Assembly (NCBI RefSeq): GCF_000526315.1 | Contig: NZ_JAFV01000001.1 | Coordinates: 3,226,501 to 3,290,500 of the forward strand | Direction: 5' to 3' | Length of the DNA stretch: 64,000 nucleotides | Origin: Methylopila sp. 73B | GTDB taxonomy: Bacteria > Pseudomonadota > Alphaproteobacteria > Rhizobiales > Methylopilaceae | Part shown: in pieces, positions 35,125 through 44,384 of the stretch | How positions within the stretch are numbered: the first letter of the stretch is position 1 | Layout: every line of letters starts with the position of its first letter | The notes under the pieces: model-generated | Told to the model about the DNA's origin: nothing | The model's input: the letters and a program-made list of their open reading frames with translations, nothing else | The model's database searches: none | Translations under genes and position numbers: made by a program

Positions 35125-36123
35125 ATGTCTTCCTCCGACACCCCCGCCCGCGAACGCGCCCCCCACGGCCGCGGCTCCGACGGGCGCTCCGACAACTGGA
35201 TCGAGCGATTGCGGGCCTTCGTCGGGCTCGGCGCGCCGCAGACTCTGCGGGAAGAGTTCGCCGAGGCCCTGGACGAAACGGACGAGACCGATCTCTCCGT
35301 CTCGCCGCAGGAGCGGGTGCTGCTTCGCAACGTGCTCGGCCTGCGCGGCACCCGCGTCGACGACGTGATGGTTCCCCGCAGCGAGATCGTGGCGGTGTCA
35401 GACGACATCACGCTCGGCCAGCTGCTCGCGACCTTCGCCGCGGCGGGACATTCGCGGCTACCGGTGCACCAGGGCTCGCTCGACGAGCCCCGCGGCATGA
35501 TCCACGTCAAGGACGCGCTCGCGGTCATCGCCCGCGGCGCCGAGGGCGAAGGAACGGCCCTCGACCTCGCGACGGTGGACGTCACCGCCCGCATCGGCGA
35601 CGCCGACCTGATCCGCCCGGTGATCTACGCGCCGCCCTCCATGGCGGCGACCGACCTGCTCGCCCGCATGCAGTCGCTGCACATCCATCTCGCGCTCGTG
35701 GTCGACGAGTACGGCGGCGTCGACGGGCTCGTCTCGATCGAGGACATCGTCGAGACCATCGTCGGCGACATCGAGGACGAGCACGACGACGAGGAGGAGG
35801 TGCGGATCGCGGCCGACGGCGAAGGCGGCTTCGTGGCGGACGCCCGCGCCGCGCTGGAGGACGTGGCCGAGGCTGTGGGCCCCGCCTTCGACATCTCGAA
35901 CTTCATCGACGAGGTCGACACGCTCGGCGGGCTGATCGTGACGCTCGCCGGCCGCGTGCCGGCGGAGGGGGACGTGGTGGCCGGCCCCGGCGGGCACCGC
36001 CTCGAGGTGCTGAAGGCCGATCCGCGGCGGGTCGTGTCGGTGCGCATCGTGCGCGGCGGAACCGACCCCGCGCGCGCGGCGGACGAATCGGATACGCCCG
36101 GGAGCGCCGCGGACGCGGCCTGA
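35125..36123 (+). CDS. CBS-domain hemolysin/CorC-family protein
   Basis: A 332-residue cytosolic protein. It has two CBS domains (VDDVMVPRSEIVAVSDDITLGQLLATFAAAGHSRLPV and the following YAPPSMAATDLLARMQS...HIHLALVVDEYGGVDGLVSIEDIVETIVGDI) and a C-terminal CorC_HlyC transporter-associated domain. No DUF21 membrane domain is present, as in the short CorC/YbeX form. CorC is linked to magnesium/cobalt homeostasis and sits in the ybeZ-ybeY-ybeX-lnt cluster. The name hemolysin is historical. Confidence 0.92.
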   Translation: MSSSDTPARERAPHGRGSDGRSDNWIERLRAFVGLGAPQTLREEFAEALDETDETDLSVSPQERVLLRNVLGLRGTRVDDVMVPRSEIVAVSDDITLGQLLATFAAAGHSRLPVHQGSLDEPRGMIHVKDALAVIARGAEGEGTALDLATVDVTARIGDADLIRPVIYAPPSMAATDLLARMQSLHIHLALVVDEYGGVDGLVSIEDIVETIVGDIEDEHDDEEEVRIAADGEGGFVADARAALEDVAEAVGPAFDISNFIDEVDTLGGLIVTLAGRVPAEGDVVAGPGGHRLEVLKADPRRVVSVRIVRGGTDPARAADESDTPGSAADAA

Positions 36124-36154
36124 GCCGTTTTCGACATCACAGGGCCCGACCGCC

Positions 36155-37750
36155 ATGCCGCGACGTCTCGAGGGCCTATCGTCGTTCGCGGAACGGCTGA
36201 CGCTGCTTTCGGGCTGGCGGCGAGCCTTGGCCGCCGTCTTCGCCGGCGCCGTCTCCGCCCTCGCCATGCCGCCGTTTTCGGTCTGGCCGGCGCTCGCCCT
36301 CACGTTCCCCGTCGCCGTCTGGCTGATCGACGGCGCCTCCGGCGCGACGCGGCTTCGCAGCCTCTTCGCCGCGGCCCGCATCGGCTGGTGCTTCGGCTTC
36401 GGCTACTTCCTCGCAGGCCTGTGGTGGGTGGGCTCGGCCTTCCTGGTGGACGCCGACGTGTTCGGCTGGCTGATGCCCTTCGCGGTGGTCGGTCTCCCCA
36501 TGGGGCTCGCGCTGTTTCCGGCCGCCGGCTTCGCGCTCGCGCGGCTCATGTGGAGCGGCGGCGCGCGGCGGGTCTTCGCCTTCGCGCTGGGCCTCGGCCT
36601 CGCGGAGCTCGCCCGCGGCCACGTGCTCACCGGATTTCCCTGGAACTCCTTCGGCTACGCGCTCGCCGACCAACTCTGGCTCGGCCAATTCGCGTCGGTG
36701 ATCGGCGTCGAGGGCCTGACCTTCCTGTGCCTCGCGATCTTCGCCGCGCCCGCGGTCCTTGGCGACTTGCGCCCGCGCGTCGGCCTGGTCGGCCTCGCCG
36801 CGGCGACGCTCGCAGGCCTCGCCGTGTTCGGCTTCGCGCGCCTCACGCTCGCGGGCGAGACGGAGTTCGATCCGGGCGTCACGGTGCGGGCGTTGCAACC
36901 GGAGATTCCTCAGGACCTGAAGACGCAGGAGGCGGCCCGCGACACCATCATGGACGCCTACCTCGCGCTGTCGGACGAGGCGCGCTCGCCGGAAGCGCGC
37001 GGCTTCGCCGACGCGACGCTGACGGTGTGGCCGGAGTCCGCATTCCCCTTCCTTCTGTCGCGCGCGCCCGATGCGCTCGACCGCATTGGTCGCAGCCTCG
37101 CCCCGGGAACGACGCTCGCGACCGGCTCCGTGCGCGGCGAGCGGCGAGCGGACGGCTCGGGCGCGGACTTCTGGAACGCGCTGCACCTCGTGGGCGACGA
37201 CGGCTCGATCCTCGCCACCTACGACAAGATCCACTTGGTGCCCTTCGGCGAATACCTCCCGCTGCAGTCCTGGCTGGAGGCGATCGGCCTCGAGCAATTG
37301 ACGCGCCTGCAGGGCGGGTTCGCCGCGGGGGAGCGGGCGAACCTGATCGCGCTGCCGCAGGGGCCGCGCTTCCGCACGCTCGTCTGCTATGAGGCGATCT
37401 TTCCCGAGGAGATCGCCCAAGGGGACAGGCCGGACTTCCTGCTGAACGTCACCAACGACGCCTGGTTCGGCCACACCCCCGGCCCGTATCAACATGCCGC
37501 GCAGGCCCGCGTGAGGACGATCGAGCAGGGCCTGCCGATGGTGCGTTCGGCGAATGGCGGGGTGTCCTCGGTGGTCGACGCCTATGGGCGGGTCATCGCC
37601 TCCCTGCCGTTGGGTCAACGTGGGACAGTCGACGCGCGGCTGCCGCGTCCAATAGCCGCCACGCTGTATTCAAGTACCGAGGGCTGGCTTTTCCTTCTGC
37701 TGCCTGTGGTATTTTTGATCGTTGTATGCATAAAGCGTTCCCGCGTTTGA
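36155..37750 (+). CDS. lnt: Apolipoprotein N-acyltransferase
   Basis: A 531-residue inner-membrane enzyme that adds the third acyl chain to lipoproteins. The first 220 residues are hydrophobic with about six helices (including GWCFGFGYFLAGLWWVGSAF). Then comes the carbon-nitrogen hydrolase domain with the catalytic Glu in WPESAFPF, Lys in KIHLVPFGEY and Cys in LVCYEAIFPE. A final membrane helix (LFLLLPVVFLIVVC) anchors the C-terminus. It is 31 bp after the CorC gene. Confidence 0.95.
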   Translation: MPRRLEGLSSFAERLTLLSGWRRALAAVFAGAVSALAMPPFSVWPALALTFPVAVWLIDGASGATRLRSLFAAARIGWCFGFGYFLAGLWWVGSAFLVDADVFGWLMPFAVVGLPMGLALFPAAGFALARLMWSGGARRVFAFALGLGLAELARGHVLTGFPWNSFGYALADQLWLGQFASVIGVEGLTFLCLAIFAAPAVLGDLRPRVGLVGLAAATLAGLAVFGFARLTLAGETEFDPGVTVRALQPEIPQDLKTQEAARDTIMDAYLALSDEARSPEARGFADATLTVWPESAFPFLLSRAPDALDRIGRSLAPGTTLATGSVRGERRADGSGADFWNALHLVGDDGSILATYDKIHLVPFGEYLPLQSWLEAIGLEQLTRLQGGFAAGERANLIALPQGPRFRTLVCYEAIFPEEIAQGDRPDFLLNVTNDAWFGHTPGPYQHAAQARVRTIEQGLPMVRSANGGVSSVVDAYGRVIASLPLGQRGTVDARLPRPIAATLYSSTEGWLFLLLPVVFLIVVCIKRSRV

Positions 37751-37776
37751 CAGGGAAACGTGGCAAGATCAAAATT
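37747..37776 (+). promoter_or_regulatory. Possible sigma-70 promoter for the praR-like gene
   Basis: TTGACA at 37747-37752 overlaps the lnt stop codon. A 17-bp spacer leads to CAAAAT, a weak -10. The local sequence is AT-richer than its surroundings and followed by a 120-base leader. Only the -35 is convincing. Confidence 0.4.
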
Positions 37777-37892
37777 GGGCGCGTTGTTCACGTCGGGCGT
37801 TTTGATCTTTCTGCGTTAGCGGACGCGCAAAGCGAAACGAAGCAGGTTCGGCGGGGGCGACGCCGCACGCTCAAGTGTGCGAGGAGAATTCA

Positions 37893-38300
37893 ATGATTAA
37901 GAAGACGCCGAACCCGGTCGACAAGCACGTCGGCAGCCGGGTGCGGATGCGTCGTGTCTTGATCGGCATGAGCCAGGAAAAACTTGGCGAAGCTCTCGGC
38001 ATCACGTTCCAGCAGATTCAGAAGTACGAGAAGGGCACGAACCGCATCGGGGCAAGCCGGATGCAGCAGATCGCCACGGTGATGGGCGTGCCGGTGTCGT
38101 ACTTCTTCGAAGACGCGCCCGGCGCCTTGGCCGAGGGTCAGCCCGGCTTCGGCGAAGCTCCGAGCTCTGACTACGTGGTGGACTTCCTGACCACTACCGA
38201 AGGCCTCCAGCTTAACAAGGCGTTCGTGCGGATTGCAGATCCGAAGGTCCGTCGCAAGATCGTGGACCTGGTCTCCGCGCTCGCCGAACCCGCGGCCTGA
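37893..38300 (+). CDS. PraR-like XRE-family transcriptional regulator
   Basis: A 135-residue DNA-binding protein with a Cro/CI helix-turn-helix (VGSRVRMRRVLIGMSQEKLGEALGITFQQIQKYEKGTNRIGASRMQQI, about residues 13-60) and a short C-terminal segment. It matches the PraR/Phr-type regulators of rhizobia, which control quorum-sensing, polyhydroxybutyrate or symbiosis genes. Its place between lnt and metK is shared by Hyphomicrobiales. The ATG at 37893 follows GAGGAG with good spacing; an ATG 18 bases further up lacks such a site. Confidence 0.87.
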   Translation: MIKKTPNPVDKHVGSRVRMRRVLIGMSQEKLGEALGITFQQIQKYEKGTNRIGASRMQQIATVMGVPVSYFFEDAPGALAEGQPGFGEAPSSDYVVDFLTTTEGLQLNKAFVRIADPKVRRKIVDLVSALAEPAA

Positions 38301-38325
38301 ACGCCTTCTTGACCGTCCGCGCGGC

Positions 38326-38388
38326 TTCTGCGAGGAACAAAACCGTTCGGCCTACCGAACGGTTTTGTCTTCCTTTTCTGTCGCAGGA
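38326..38388 (+). terminator. Strong hairpin between praR and metK, possible attenuator
   Basis: AAAACCGTTCGG (38339-38350) pairs perfectly with CCGAACGGTTTT (38355-38366) over a 4-base CCTA loop, followed by GTCTTCCTTTT. It is a rho-independent terminator in form. Outside it CTGCGA (38328-38333) can pair with TCGCAG (38381-38386), which abuts the metK GGAGG. With only about 30 bases to the metK start, metK is either read through it or uses a promoter overlapping it. Confidence 0.75.
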
Positions 38389-38396
38389 GGCCGCTC

Positions 38397-39569
38397 GTGG
38401 CGCGTGCTGATTACCTGTTCACCAGCGAGTCGGTCTCCGAAGGTCATCCAGACAAGGTCAGCGATCGGATCTCGGACGAGGTCGTCGATCTTTACCTCGC
38501 CGCCCTGCCCGAAGCGCGTGTGGCCTGCGAGACGCTGGTCACCACCAACCGGGTGGTGATCGCCGGCGAGGTCCGCGGCCCGGACGATATCACGCACGCC
38601 AGGATCGAAGAGGCCGCCCGCGCGGCGATCCGCGACATCGGCTACGAGCAAGATGGCTTCCACTGGAAGACCGCCGAAATCGACGTGTATCTCCATGCCC
38701 AATCCGCGCACATCGCGCAGGGCGTTGACGCCTCCGGCAACAAAGACGAAGGCGCCGGCGACCAGGGCATCATGTTCGGCTACGCCTGCCGCGAGACTCC
38801 GGAGCTGATGCCGGCGCCGATCTATTACGCCCACAAGATCCTGAAGCGCCTCGCCGAAGTCCGGCACTCAGGCGAGCAGCCGACGCTCGGACCGGACGCC
38901 AAGAGCCAGGTGACCGTGCGCTACGCCAACGGCGTCCCTGTCGGCGTCACCTCGATCGTGCTCTCGACCCAGCACACGGACGAGACCCAGACCTCCGCCG
39001 ATATCCGCGCGATCGTCGAGCCCTACATCCGCCAGACTCTGCCCGAGGGCTGGGTGTCTGATGAGACGATCTGGCACGTGAACCCCACCGGCTCCTTCGT
39101 CATCGGCGGTCCCGACGGCGACTGCGGCCTCACCGGCCGCAAGATCATCGTGGACACCTACGGCGGCGCGGCCCCGCACGGCGGCGGCGCCTTCTCGGGC
39201 AAGGACCCGACCAAGGTCGACCGCTCGGCCGCCTACGCCGCGCGCTACCTCGCGAAGAATGTCGTCGCGGCGGACCTCGCGGACCGGGCCACGATCCAGC
39301 TATCCTACGCCATCGGCGTGTCGCAGCCGCTGTCGATCTACGTCGATCTGCACGGCACCGGCCGGGTGGACGAGGCGAAGCTCGAACAGGTCCTGGGCGA
39401 CGCGATGAGCCTGTCGCCGCGCGGCATCCGGGAGAAGCTTCAGCTCAACCGCCCGATCTACGCGCGCACCGCCGCCTACGGCCACTTCGGCCGCGCGCCG
39501 GACGCCGACGGCGGCTTCTCCTGGGAGGCGATCGACCTCGCCGAGGCGTTGAAGTCCGCGCTCGGCTGA
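38397..39569 (+). CDS. metK: S-adenosylmethionine synthetase
   Basis: A 390-residue cytosolic enzyme making SAM from methionine and ATP. Signatures: [34 protein letters not shown] (methionine-binding hexapeptide region) and [27 protein letters not shown] (P-loop-like). It starts with GTG preceded by AGGAGG. The gene follows a PraR-like regulator and precedes trmB, as in related genera. A strong hairpin lies in its leader; no known SAM riboswitch is recognisable. Confidence 0.97.
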   Translation: MARADYLFTSESVSEGHPDKVSDRISDEVVDLYLAALPEARVACETLVTTNRVVIAGEVRGPDDITHARIEEAARAAIRDIGYEQDGFHWKTAEIDVYLHAQSAHIAQGVDASGNKDEGAGDQGIMFGYACRETPELMPAPIYYAHKILKRLAEVRHSGEQPTLGPDAKSQVTVRYANGVPVGVTSIVLSTQHTDETQTSADIRAIVEPYIRQTLPEGWVSDETIWHVNPTGSFVIGGPDGDCGLTGRKIIVDTYGGAAPHGGGAFSGKDPTKVDRSAAYAARYLAKNVVAADLADRATIQLSYAIGVSQPLSIYVDLHGTGRVDEAKLEQVLGDAMSLSPRGIREKLQLNRPIYARTAAYGHFGRAPDADGGFSWEAIDLAEALKSALG

Positions 39570-39610
39570 GCACAGGGCGAAGCTATTCCGCGCGAGCGAT
39601 CGAACGTCCC

Positions 39611-40300
39611 ATGTCCGACGACACGCGCTACGAAGGCTCGTTCTTCGGCCGCCGCCGCGGCAAGCCGCTGCGCGCGGGCCGCGCGGCGCGGATCGAGGAC
39701 GATCTCCCGCGGCTGAAGGTCGACCTCGAAGCGATTCCCGACGATCTCACGCGGCTGTTCGAGGCGCCCGTTTCCGAGGTGCGCCTCGAGATCGGCTTCG
39801 GCGGCGCCGAGCACCTGCTTCATGAGGCGGAGACCAACCCGCACATCGGCTTCATCGGCGTCGAGCCCTTCCTCTCGGGCCTCGCCAAAGGTCTGGCGGG
39901 CGTCGCCGAGCGCGGGTTGCGCAACGTTCGTCTCTACGACGACGACGCGACCCAGCTGCTCGACCGACTGCCGCCGGCCTCGCTGGCGCAGGTGGATCTG
40001 CTCTATCCTGACCCCTGGCCCAAGACGCGCCACTGGAAGCGCCGCTTCGTCTCGGACCAGAACCTCGGCCGCATCGCCCGCGCGCTGAAACCTGGCGCGC
40101 CGTTCCGCTTCGCATCCGATATCGACACCTATGTCGCCTGGACGCTGGAGCACGCCCGCCGTTCGGACGATTTCGAGTGGACCGCGCGCCGCGCCGCCGA
40201 CTGGCGCGAGCCTTGGGCCGGATGGCCGGGCACCCGCTACGAGGCGAAGGCGATCCGCGAAGGGCGGCGCGGCAGCTACCTGATCTTCCGCCGGCTCTGA
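39611..40300 (+). CDS. trmB: tRNA (guanine-N7)-methyltransferase
   Basis: A 229-residue SAM-dependent enzyme making m7G46 in tRNAs. The SAM site is [14 protein letters not shown] and the signature [18 protein letters not shown] is intact, as is [13 protein letters not shown] at the C-terminus. It is 41 bp after metK, so probably co-transcribed with the enzyme that makes its cofactor. It ends 4 bp from a convergent efflux pump gene. Confidence 0.95.
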   Translation: MSDDTRYEGSFFGRRRGKPLRAGRAARIEDDLPRLKVDLEAIPDDLTRLFEAPVSEVRLEIGFGGAEHLLHEAETNPHIGFIGVEPFLSGLAKGLAGVAERGLRNVRLYDDDATQLLDRLPPASLAQVDLLYPDPWPKTRHWKRRFVSDQNLGRIARALKPGAPFRFASDIDTYVAWTLEHARRSDDFEWTARRAADWREPWAGWPGTRYEAKAIREGRRGSYLIFRRL

Positions 40301-40304
40301 CCGC

Positions 40305-41507
40305 TCAGACCGGCGTTTCGCCGCGCGCCGCGCGCGACAGTCGGAAGAGCACGAGCGTCGCCACGCCGAAGAACGCGACGGTGATCGGCAGCGGGAGAAC
40401 GCCGCCGGCGCCGAGCGTGCGGCCCAGCGCGACGCCGACGATCGCCCCGAACGCCATCTGGCTGAAGCCGACGAGCGACGACGCCGCGCCGGCTCGCTCC
40501 GGGAACGGCTGCAGCGCGGACGCCATGCTCTGCGGCATCACCAGCCCGACGCCGAACATGTAGATCATCATCGGGACGACCACCTCCGCGGGAGAGCCCG
40601 GCCCCAGGGTCACGAGGGCCAGCATCAGGCAACCGCCGAGCGCGACCGCGCAGGCGCCGACGCCGATCGCGCCGTCCAGCCCGCGGGTTTTCACCAGCGG
40701 GCCCGCGGCGAGCGTGCCGCCGATGAAGCCAATGACCCCGATCGCGAAGGCCGCGCCGTAGGCGATCTCGGACAGCTTGTAGACCGACTGCAGGATGAAC
40801 GACGACGTCGAGATGTAGGCGAACAGCCCGCCGAAGGCGATCACAGTGAGGCCGAGGTAGGACAGGAACGCCTTGTGCCGCAGCAACACGCCGTAGCTTG
40901 CGAGCACCGTGCGCGGGCTGAGCGCGCCGGTGGTCCGCGCCTTGAGCGTCTCCGGCAGCAGGAAGGCGACGACCAGCATCTCGAGGGCGAGCACGACGGT
41001 CAGCAGCACGAAGGTGGCGCGCCAGTTGAAGGTTGTTTCGAGCACGCCGCCGATCAGGGGCGCCGCCGCGGGCACCACGCCGAGGATCGTCGCCATCCGC
41101 GCGAGCTCGCGGGCCGCGCGGGGTCCGGAATAGAGATCGCGCACGATCGAGCGCGCGAGCACGACCGGCCCCGCGCCTCCCAGCGCCTGAACGAAACGGG
41201 CGGCGATCAGCATCTCGATCGAGGGCGCGAGCGCGCAAAGCGCGCTTCCGAAGGTGAACAGCGCGAGGCTCACGATCAGCGTCGGCTTGCGGCCTCGCGC
41301 GTCCGACATCGGCCCGTAGACGATCTGCCCCCCGGCGAATCCCAACAGGAAGGCGGACAGCGTGAGCTGCCCCTCAGCCGGGCTTGCGCCGAGCGCGGCC
41401 GTCAGATGCGGCAGCGACGGCAGATACATGTCGATCGCAAGCGGTCCGACCGCCGTCAGCAGCGCGAGCAGGCAGGTCAGAGCGAAGGTGTCGGGCCGCA
41501 GATGCAT
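40305..41507 (-). CDS. Bcr/CflA-type MFS multidrug efflux transporter
   Basis: A 400-residue major facilitator with twelve predicted helices. The N-terminal LLTAVGPLAIDMYLPSLPHL and the MFS loop-2 motif GPMSDARGRKPTL identify the Bcr/CflA drug:H+ antiporter group. RFVQALGGAGPVVLARSIVRDLY is helix 5 motif C of drug antiporters. The substrate is not predictable. It converges tightly on trmB and is followed upstream by the zinc-peptidase-like gene on the same strand. Confidence 0.9.
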   Translation of the reverse strand: MHLRPDTFALTCLLALLTAVGPLAIDMYLPSLPHLTAALGASPAEGQLTLSAFLLGFAGGQIVYGPMSDARGRKPTLIVSLALFTFGSALCALAPSIEMLIAARFVQALGGAGPVVLARSIVRDLYSGPRAARELARMATILGVVPAAAPLIGGVLETTFNWRATFVLLTVVLALEMLVVAFLLPETLKARTTGALSPRTVLASYGVLLRHKAFLSYLGLTVIAFGGLFAYISTSSFILQSVYKLSEIAYGAAFAIGVIGFIGGTLAAGPLVKTRGLDGAIGVGACAVALGGCLMLALVTLGPGSPAEVVVPMMIYMFGVGLVMPQSMASALQPFPERAGAASSLVGFSQMAFGAIVGVALGRTLGAGGVLPLPITVAFFGVATLVLFRLSRAARGETPV

Positions 41508-41602
41508 CGGACGCCGGGAGACGAGGCGGGAGGCTGCGCAGATAGGCCGGGGACCGACGAGGTCGAGGCGCGTCGCGGCATGGCGCCGATGCGCGCGACG
41601 AC

Positions 41603-42376
41603 TCAGCCGTATCGGTGCAGCGTCGCCCCATGGGCCTTGAGCCAGGCTTCCGCGCGGTCGTAGTCGGGAACGATGCGGGCGACGTGCGCCCAGTAACGCG
41701 ACCCGTGATTCATCTCCTTGCGGTGCGCGACCTCATGCGCGGCGAGGTAGTCGAGCACATAGGGCGGCGCCAGAATGAGCCGCCAGGAGAACGCGAGATC
41801 GCCGGCGACCGAGCACGAGCCCCAGCGGCTCTTGGTGTCCTTGATCGTCATGCGTCCGACCATGACGCCGAGCGCCGCGGCGTGGCGCCGGACGGCCTCC
41901 GTGAGGTCATCGCGCGCCTCGCGCTTCAGAAAGTCGCCGAGCCGGCGCGGCGCGTGCGGGGCGAGGCCATAGACCGCAAGGACCGGCGTTTCGCCGCGAA
42001 GGCCTGGCTCGACGCGCACGAGCCCGCGAACGCTCTCCTTCAGCACGATGCGGTGCGGCTCTCCTCGCAGCGGAATGATCTCGCCGTGCGCGAAGGGCAC
42101 GTGCTCCGGCAGTCTGGCGAGCCGCTGCTCGATCCAGCCGACGTGACGCTCCACAAAATCGCGCGCGGCCGCGAGCGACGTGCGCGCCGGCAGCGTCAGC
42201 GTCACGTCGCGTGCGGCTGAGCGCACCCGCAGCGTCATCCGCCGCGCCTGGGCGTTCCGTCGGATCGCGATCGCGACCTCGCCGAGTCGGGTGTCGACGC
42301 GCAGCGCGTCGTCGTGCAGACGCGCGTCGGGACGCGCGAGGAGCGGCAGGGCACGGAAGGCGCGGAACAGCGACAT
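41603..42376 (-). CDS. YgjP-type (DUF45) zinc metallopeptidase-like protein
   Basis: A 257-residue protein with the SprT/M48-like YgjP domain. The zinc motif HEVAH lies at 214-218 with a further His at 224 (NHGSRYW). KDTKSRWGSCSVAGDLAFSWRLILAPP is the family signature just before it. Proteolysis has rarely been shown in the family, so the activity is inferred. It is 95 bp upstream of the efflux pump and may be in one transcript with the alpha/beta hydrolase. Confidence 0.88.
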   Translation of the reverse strand: MSLFRAFRALPLLARPDARLHDDALRVDTRLGEVAIAIRRNAQARRMTLRVRSAARDVTLTLPARTSLAAARDFVERHVGWIEQRLARLPEHVPFAHGEIIPLRGEPHRIVLKESVRGLVRVEPGLRGETPVLAVYGLAPHAPRRLGDFLKREARDDLTEAVRRHAAALGVMVGRMTIKDTKSRWGSCSVAGDLAFSWRLILAPPYVLDYLAAHEVAHRKEMNHGSRYWAHVARIVPDYDRAEAWLKAHGATLHRYG

Positions 42377-42475
42377 GGCGACCGGACGGTGGTGGGCCGA
42401 CCGCCGGCAAGGCGGCGAATCAGCGTCGCCGCCGACTTTAGCCGCGCGGATTCCGGCTGCGCGACCCCTTCATGC

Positions 42476-43237
42476 TCAGCTCGTGACGCCGTCCACGGCT
42501 TCGAGCAGCCGCGCGATGTCCTCGTCGCGCGACAGGCGATGGTCGCCGTCCTTGATTAGCGTCACCACCACGTCGTCCTCGGCGAGGCGCTCGACCGTGC
42601 GCAGGGCGTGCTCCCACGGCACGTCCGGGTCTCGCATGCCCTGCAGGATGTGGATCGGCGCGCCTACGCGGATCGGACCGCCGAGCAGCAGATGGTCGCG
42701 GCCCTCCTCGATGAAACGCCGGGTGATCGGGTACGGCTCCGGCGCATAGTCGCTGTGGCGCAGCCACCGGCCGGTCTCCAGGATCTCGGCGCGAACCTCC
42801 TCCGAGAACCGGTCCCACATCAGCGTCTCGCTGAAATCGACCGCCGGCGCGATCAGCACGAGGCCGGAGGGGGGCCGCGCCATGCGCCGCGCGACCAGGA
42901 GCGCGATCCAGCCGCCCATGGACGAGCCGACGAGCACGGGCGCCGGTCCCGCGTGGGCCTCGATCGCGGCGAGCGCGTCCTCGGTCCACGAACCGATCGT
43001 GCCGTCCTCGAACCGCCCGCCCGAACCGCCGTGCCCGGAATAGTCGAACCGGAGCGCGGCGCGGCCTCTTTCGGCCGCCCAGGAATCCAACGCGCTCGCC
43101 TTGGTCGCCGTCATGTCGGAGCGGAAGCCGCCGAGCCAGACGACGCAAGGGCCCGTCCCGGACCGCACGAGCAGCGCGAGCTCGCGCGCCTCCGCGCCTT
43201 CGCCCACCGTCAGTCTGAAGGAGGTGATCTCGGACAT
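42476..43237 (-). CDS. Alpha/beta-fold hydrolase
   Basis: A 253-residue cytosolic hydrolase. The nucleophile is Ser106 in GSSMGG. An Asp in GMRDPDVPWEHA and a His in KDGDHRLSRDED complete the triad. The oxyanion region is WLGGFRSDM and a HG-type motif YSGHGGSGG follows. The start at 43237 has GAGGGCGAG before it; longer versions are without family similarity. The substrate is unknown; it looks like bacterial relatives of ABHD10/palmitoyl thioesterases. Divergent from hemC. Confidence 0.85.
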   Translation of the reverse strand: MSEITSFRLTVGEGAEARELALLVRSGTGPCVVWLGGFRSDMTATKASALDSWAAERGRAALRFDYSGHGGSGGRFEDGTIGSWTEDALAAIEAHAGPAPVLVGSSMGGWIALLVARRMARPPSGLVLIAPAVDFSETLMWDRFSEEVRAEILETGRWLRHSDYAPEPYPITRRFIEEGRDHLLLGGPIRVGAPIHILQGMRDPDVPWEHALRTVERLAEDDVVVTLIKDGDHRLSRDEDIARLLEAVDGVTS

Positions 43238-43442
43238 GCGCTCGCCCTCGCTGTGCTCGGAAGATCCTCGCGGGCTGCGGAAGATCATGGCGCGCACGCT
43301 TGGCACAGGACGACGACGACGTCACGCCGTCGGCGACGGGACGGCGGCCCCGAACGTCGCGCGCTTCAGTCCAGGCTCATTGCGCAAGCCCGGCGGAGGC
43401 TGCTAACCCGCAGGCGACGTTCTGCGGCGGAAGACCTCCTTC

Positions 43443-44372
43443 ATGACCTCTCCTCGCTTTCGCATCGGCACCCGCGGCAGCCCGCTCGCGCTCTGGCAGG
43501 CGAACCGGGTGCGCGACGACCTGATCGCAGCCCATGGCCTTGCGCCGGAGGCGGTCGAGATCGTGACTATCAAGACCACGGGCGATGCCATCCAGGACCG
43601 GCCGCTGTCGGAAGCCGGCGGCAAGGGCCTGTTCGTCAAGGAGATCGACGAGGCGCTGCTCGACGGGCGCGTCGACCTCGCCGTGCATTCCGCCAAGGAC
43701 CTGCCCACCGAGCTTGCGCCCGGCACTGCGCTCTCCGCCACGCTGGAGCGCGCCGACGTGCGCGACGCGCTCATCGGCGGGTCGGCGCGGACGCTGAAGG
43801 AACTCCCGGCCGGCGCGATCGTCGGCACCGCTTCGCTGCGTCGCGGCGCGCTGGTGCGGCGCCTCCGGCCCGATCTCGAAGTGGTCTCCTTTCGCGGCAA
43901 CGTGCAGACCCGGCTCGACAAGCTCGGGCGCGGCGAGGCCCACGCCACGCTCCTCGCGCTCGCGGGATTGACCCGCCTCGGCCTCCAGGGCCACGCCACC
44001 GAGATCCTCGACATCGACGACTTTCCCCCGGCGCTCGGGCAGGGCGCGATCGCGGTGACGGCGCGCGAGGACGACGACGCCACCCGCGAGGCCTTGCGCG
44101 CGCTCGACCATGCGGCGACGGCGGCGGCTCTGGCCTGCGAACGCAGCTTCCTCGCCGTCCTCGACGGCTCGTGCCGCACGCCGATCGCGGGCCTCGCACG
44201 CGCCGAAGCGGGCAGGCTCCGGTTCCTCGGCCTTGTGCTGTCGGTCGACGGCGCTCGCACAGTCGAAGGCGTAATCGAAGGCGACATGGCGGACGCGGCG
44301 CGGCTCGGCGCTGAGGTAGGGCGTGACGTAAAGGCGCGCACGCCCGCCGATCTGCTCGCGGCCTTCGGCTGA
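43443..44372 (+). CDS. hemC: Hydroxymethylbilane synthase (porphobilinogen deaminase)
   Basis: A 309-residue haem pathway enzyme that joins four porphobilinogens. The dipyrromethane cofactor is attached to Cys244 in GSCRTPIAG; substrate arginines in RGSPLALWQ and ASLRRGALVRRLRPDLE are kept, and Asp82-region (DLAVHSAKDLPTEL) carries the catalytic Asp. It starts a cluster with hemD, mic60 and hemY. Confidence 0.97.
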   Translation: MTSPRFRIGTRGSPLALWQANRVRDDLIAAHGLAPEAVEIVTIKTTGDAIQDRPLSEAGGKGLFVKEIDEALLDGRVDLAVHSAKDLPTELAPGTALSATLERADVRDALIGGSARTLKELPAGAIVGTASLRRGALVRRLRPDLEVVSFRGNVQTRLDKLGRGEAHATLLALAGLTRLGLQGHATEILDIDDFPPALGQGAIAVTAREDDDATREALRALDHAATAAALACERSFLAVLDGSCRTPIAGLARAEAGRLRFLGLVLSVDGARTVEGVIEGDMADAARLGAEVGRDVKARTPADLLAAFG

Positions 44373-44384
44373 CGGCCGCCCGCG

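Noticed and set aside
36155-37750. CRISPR array or tandem repeats anywhere in the window
   Set aside because: No regularly spaced direct repeats were found; repeats are palindromic and dispersed.
38301-38396. SAM riboswitch before metK
   Set aside because: None of the known SAM-I, SAM-II, SAM-V or SAM/SAH core sequences is recognisable; only a terminator-like hairpin is present.
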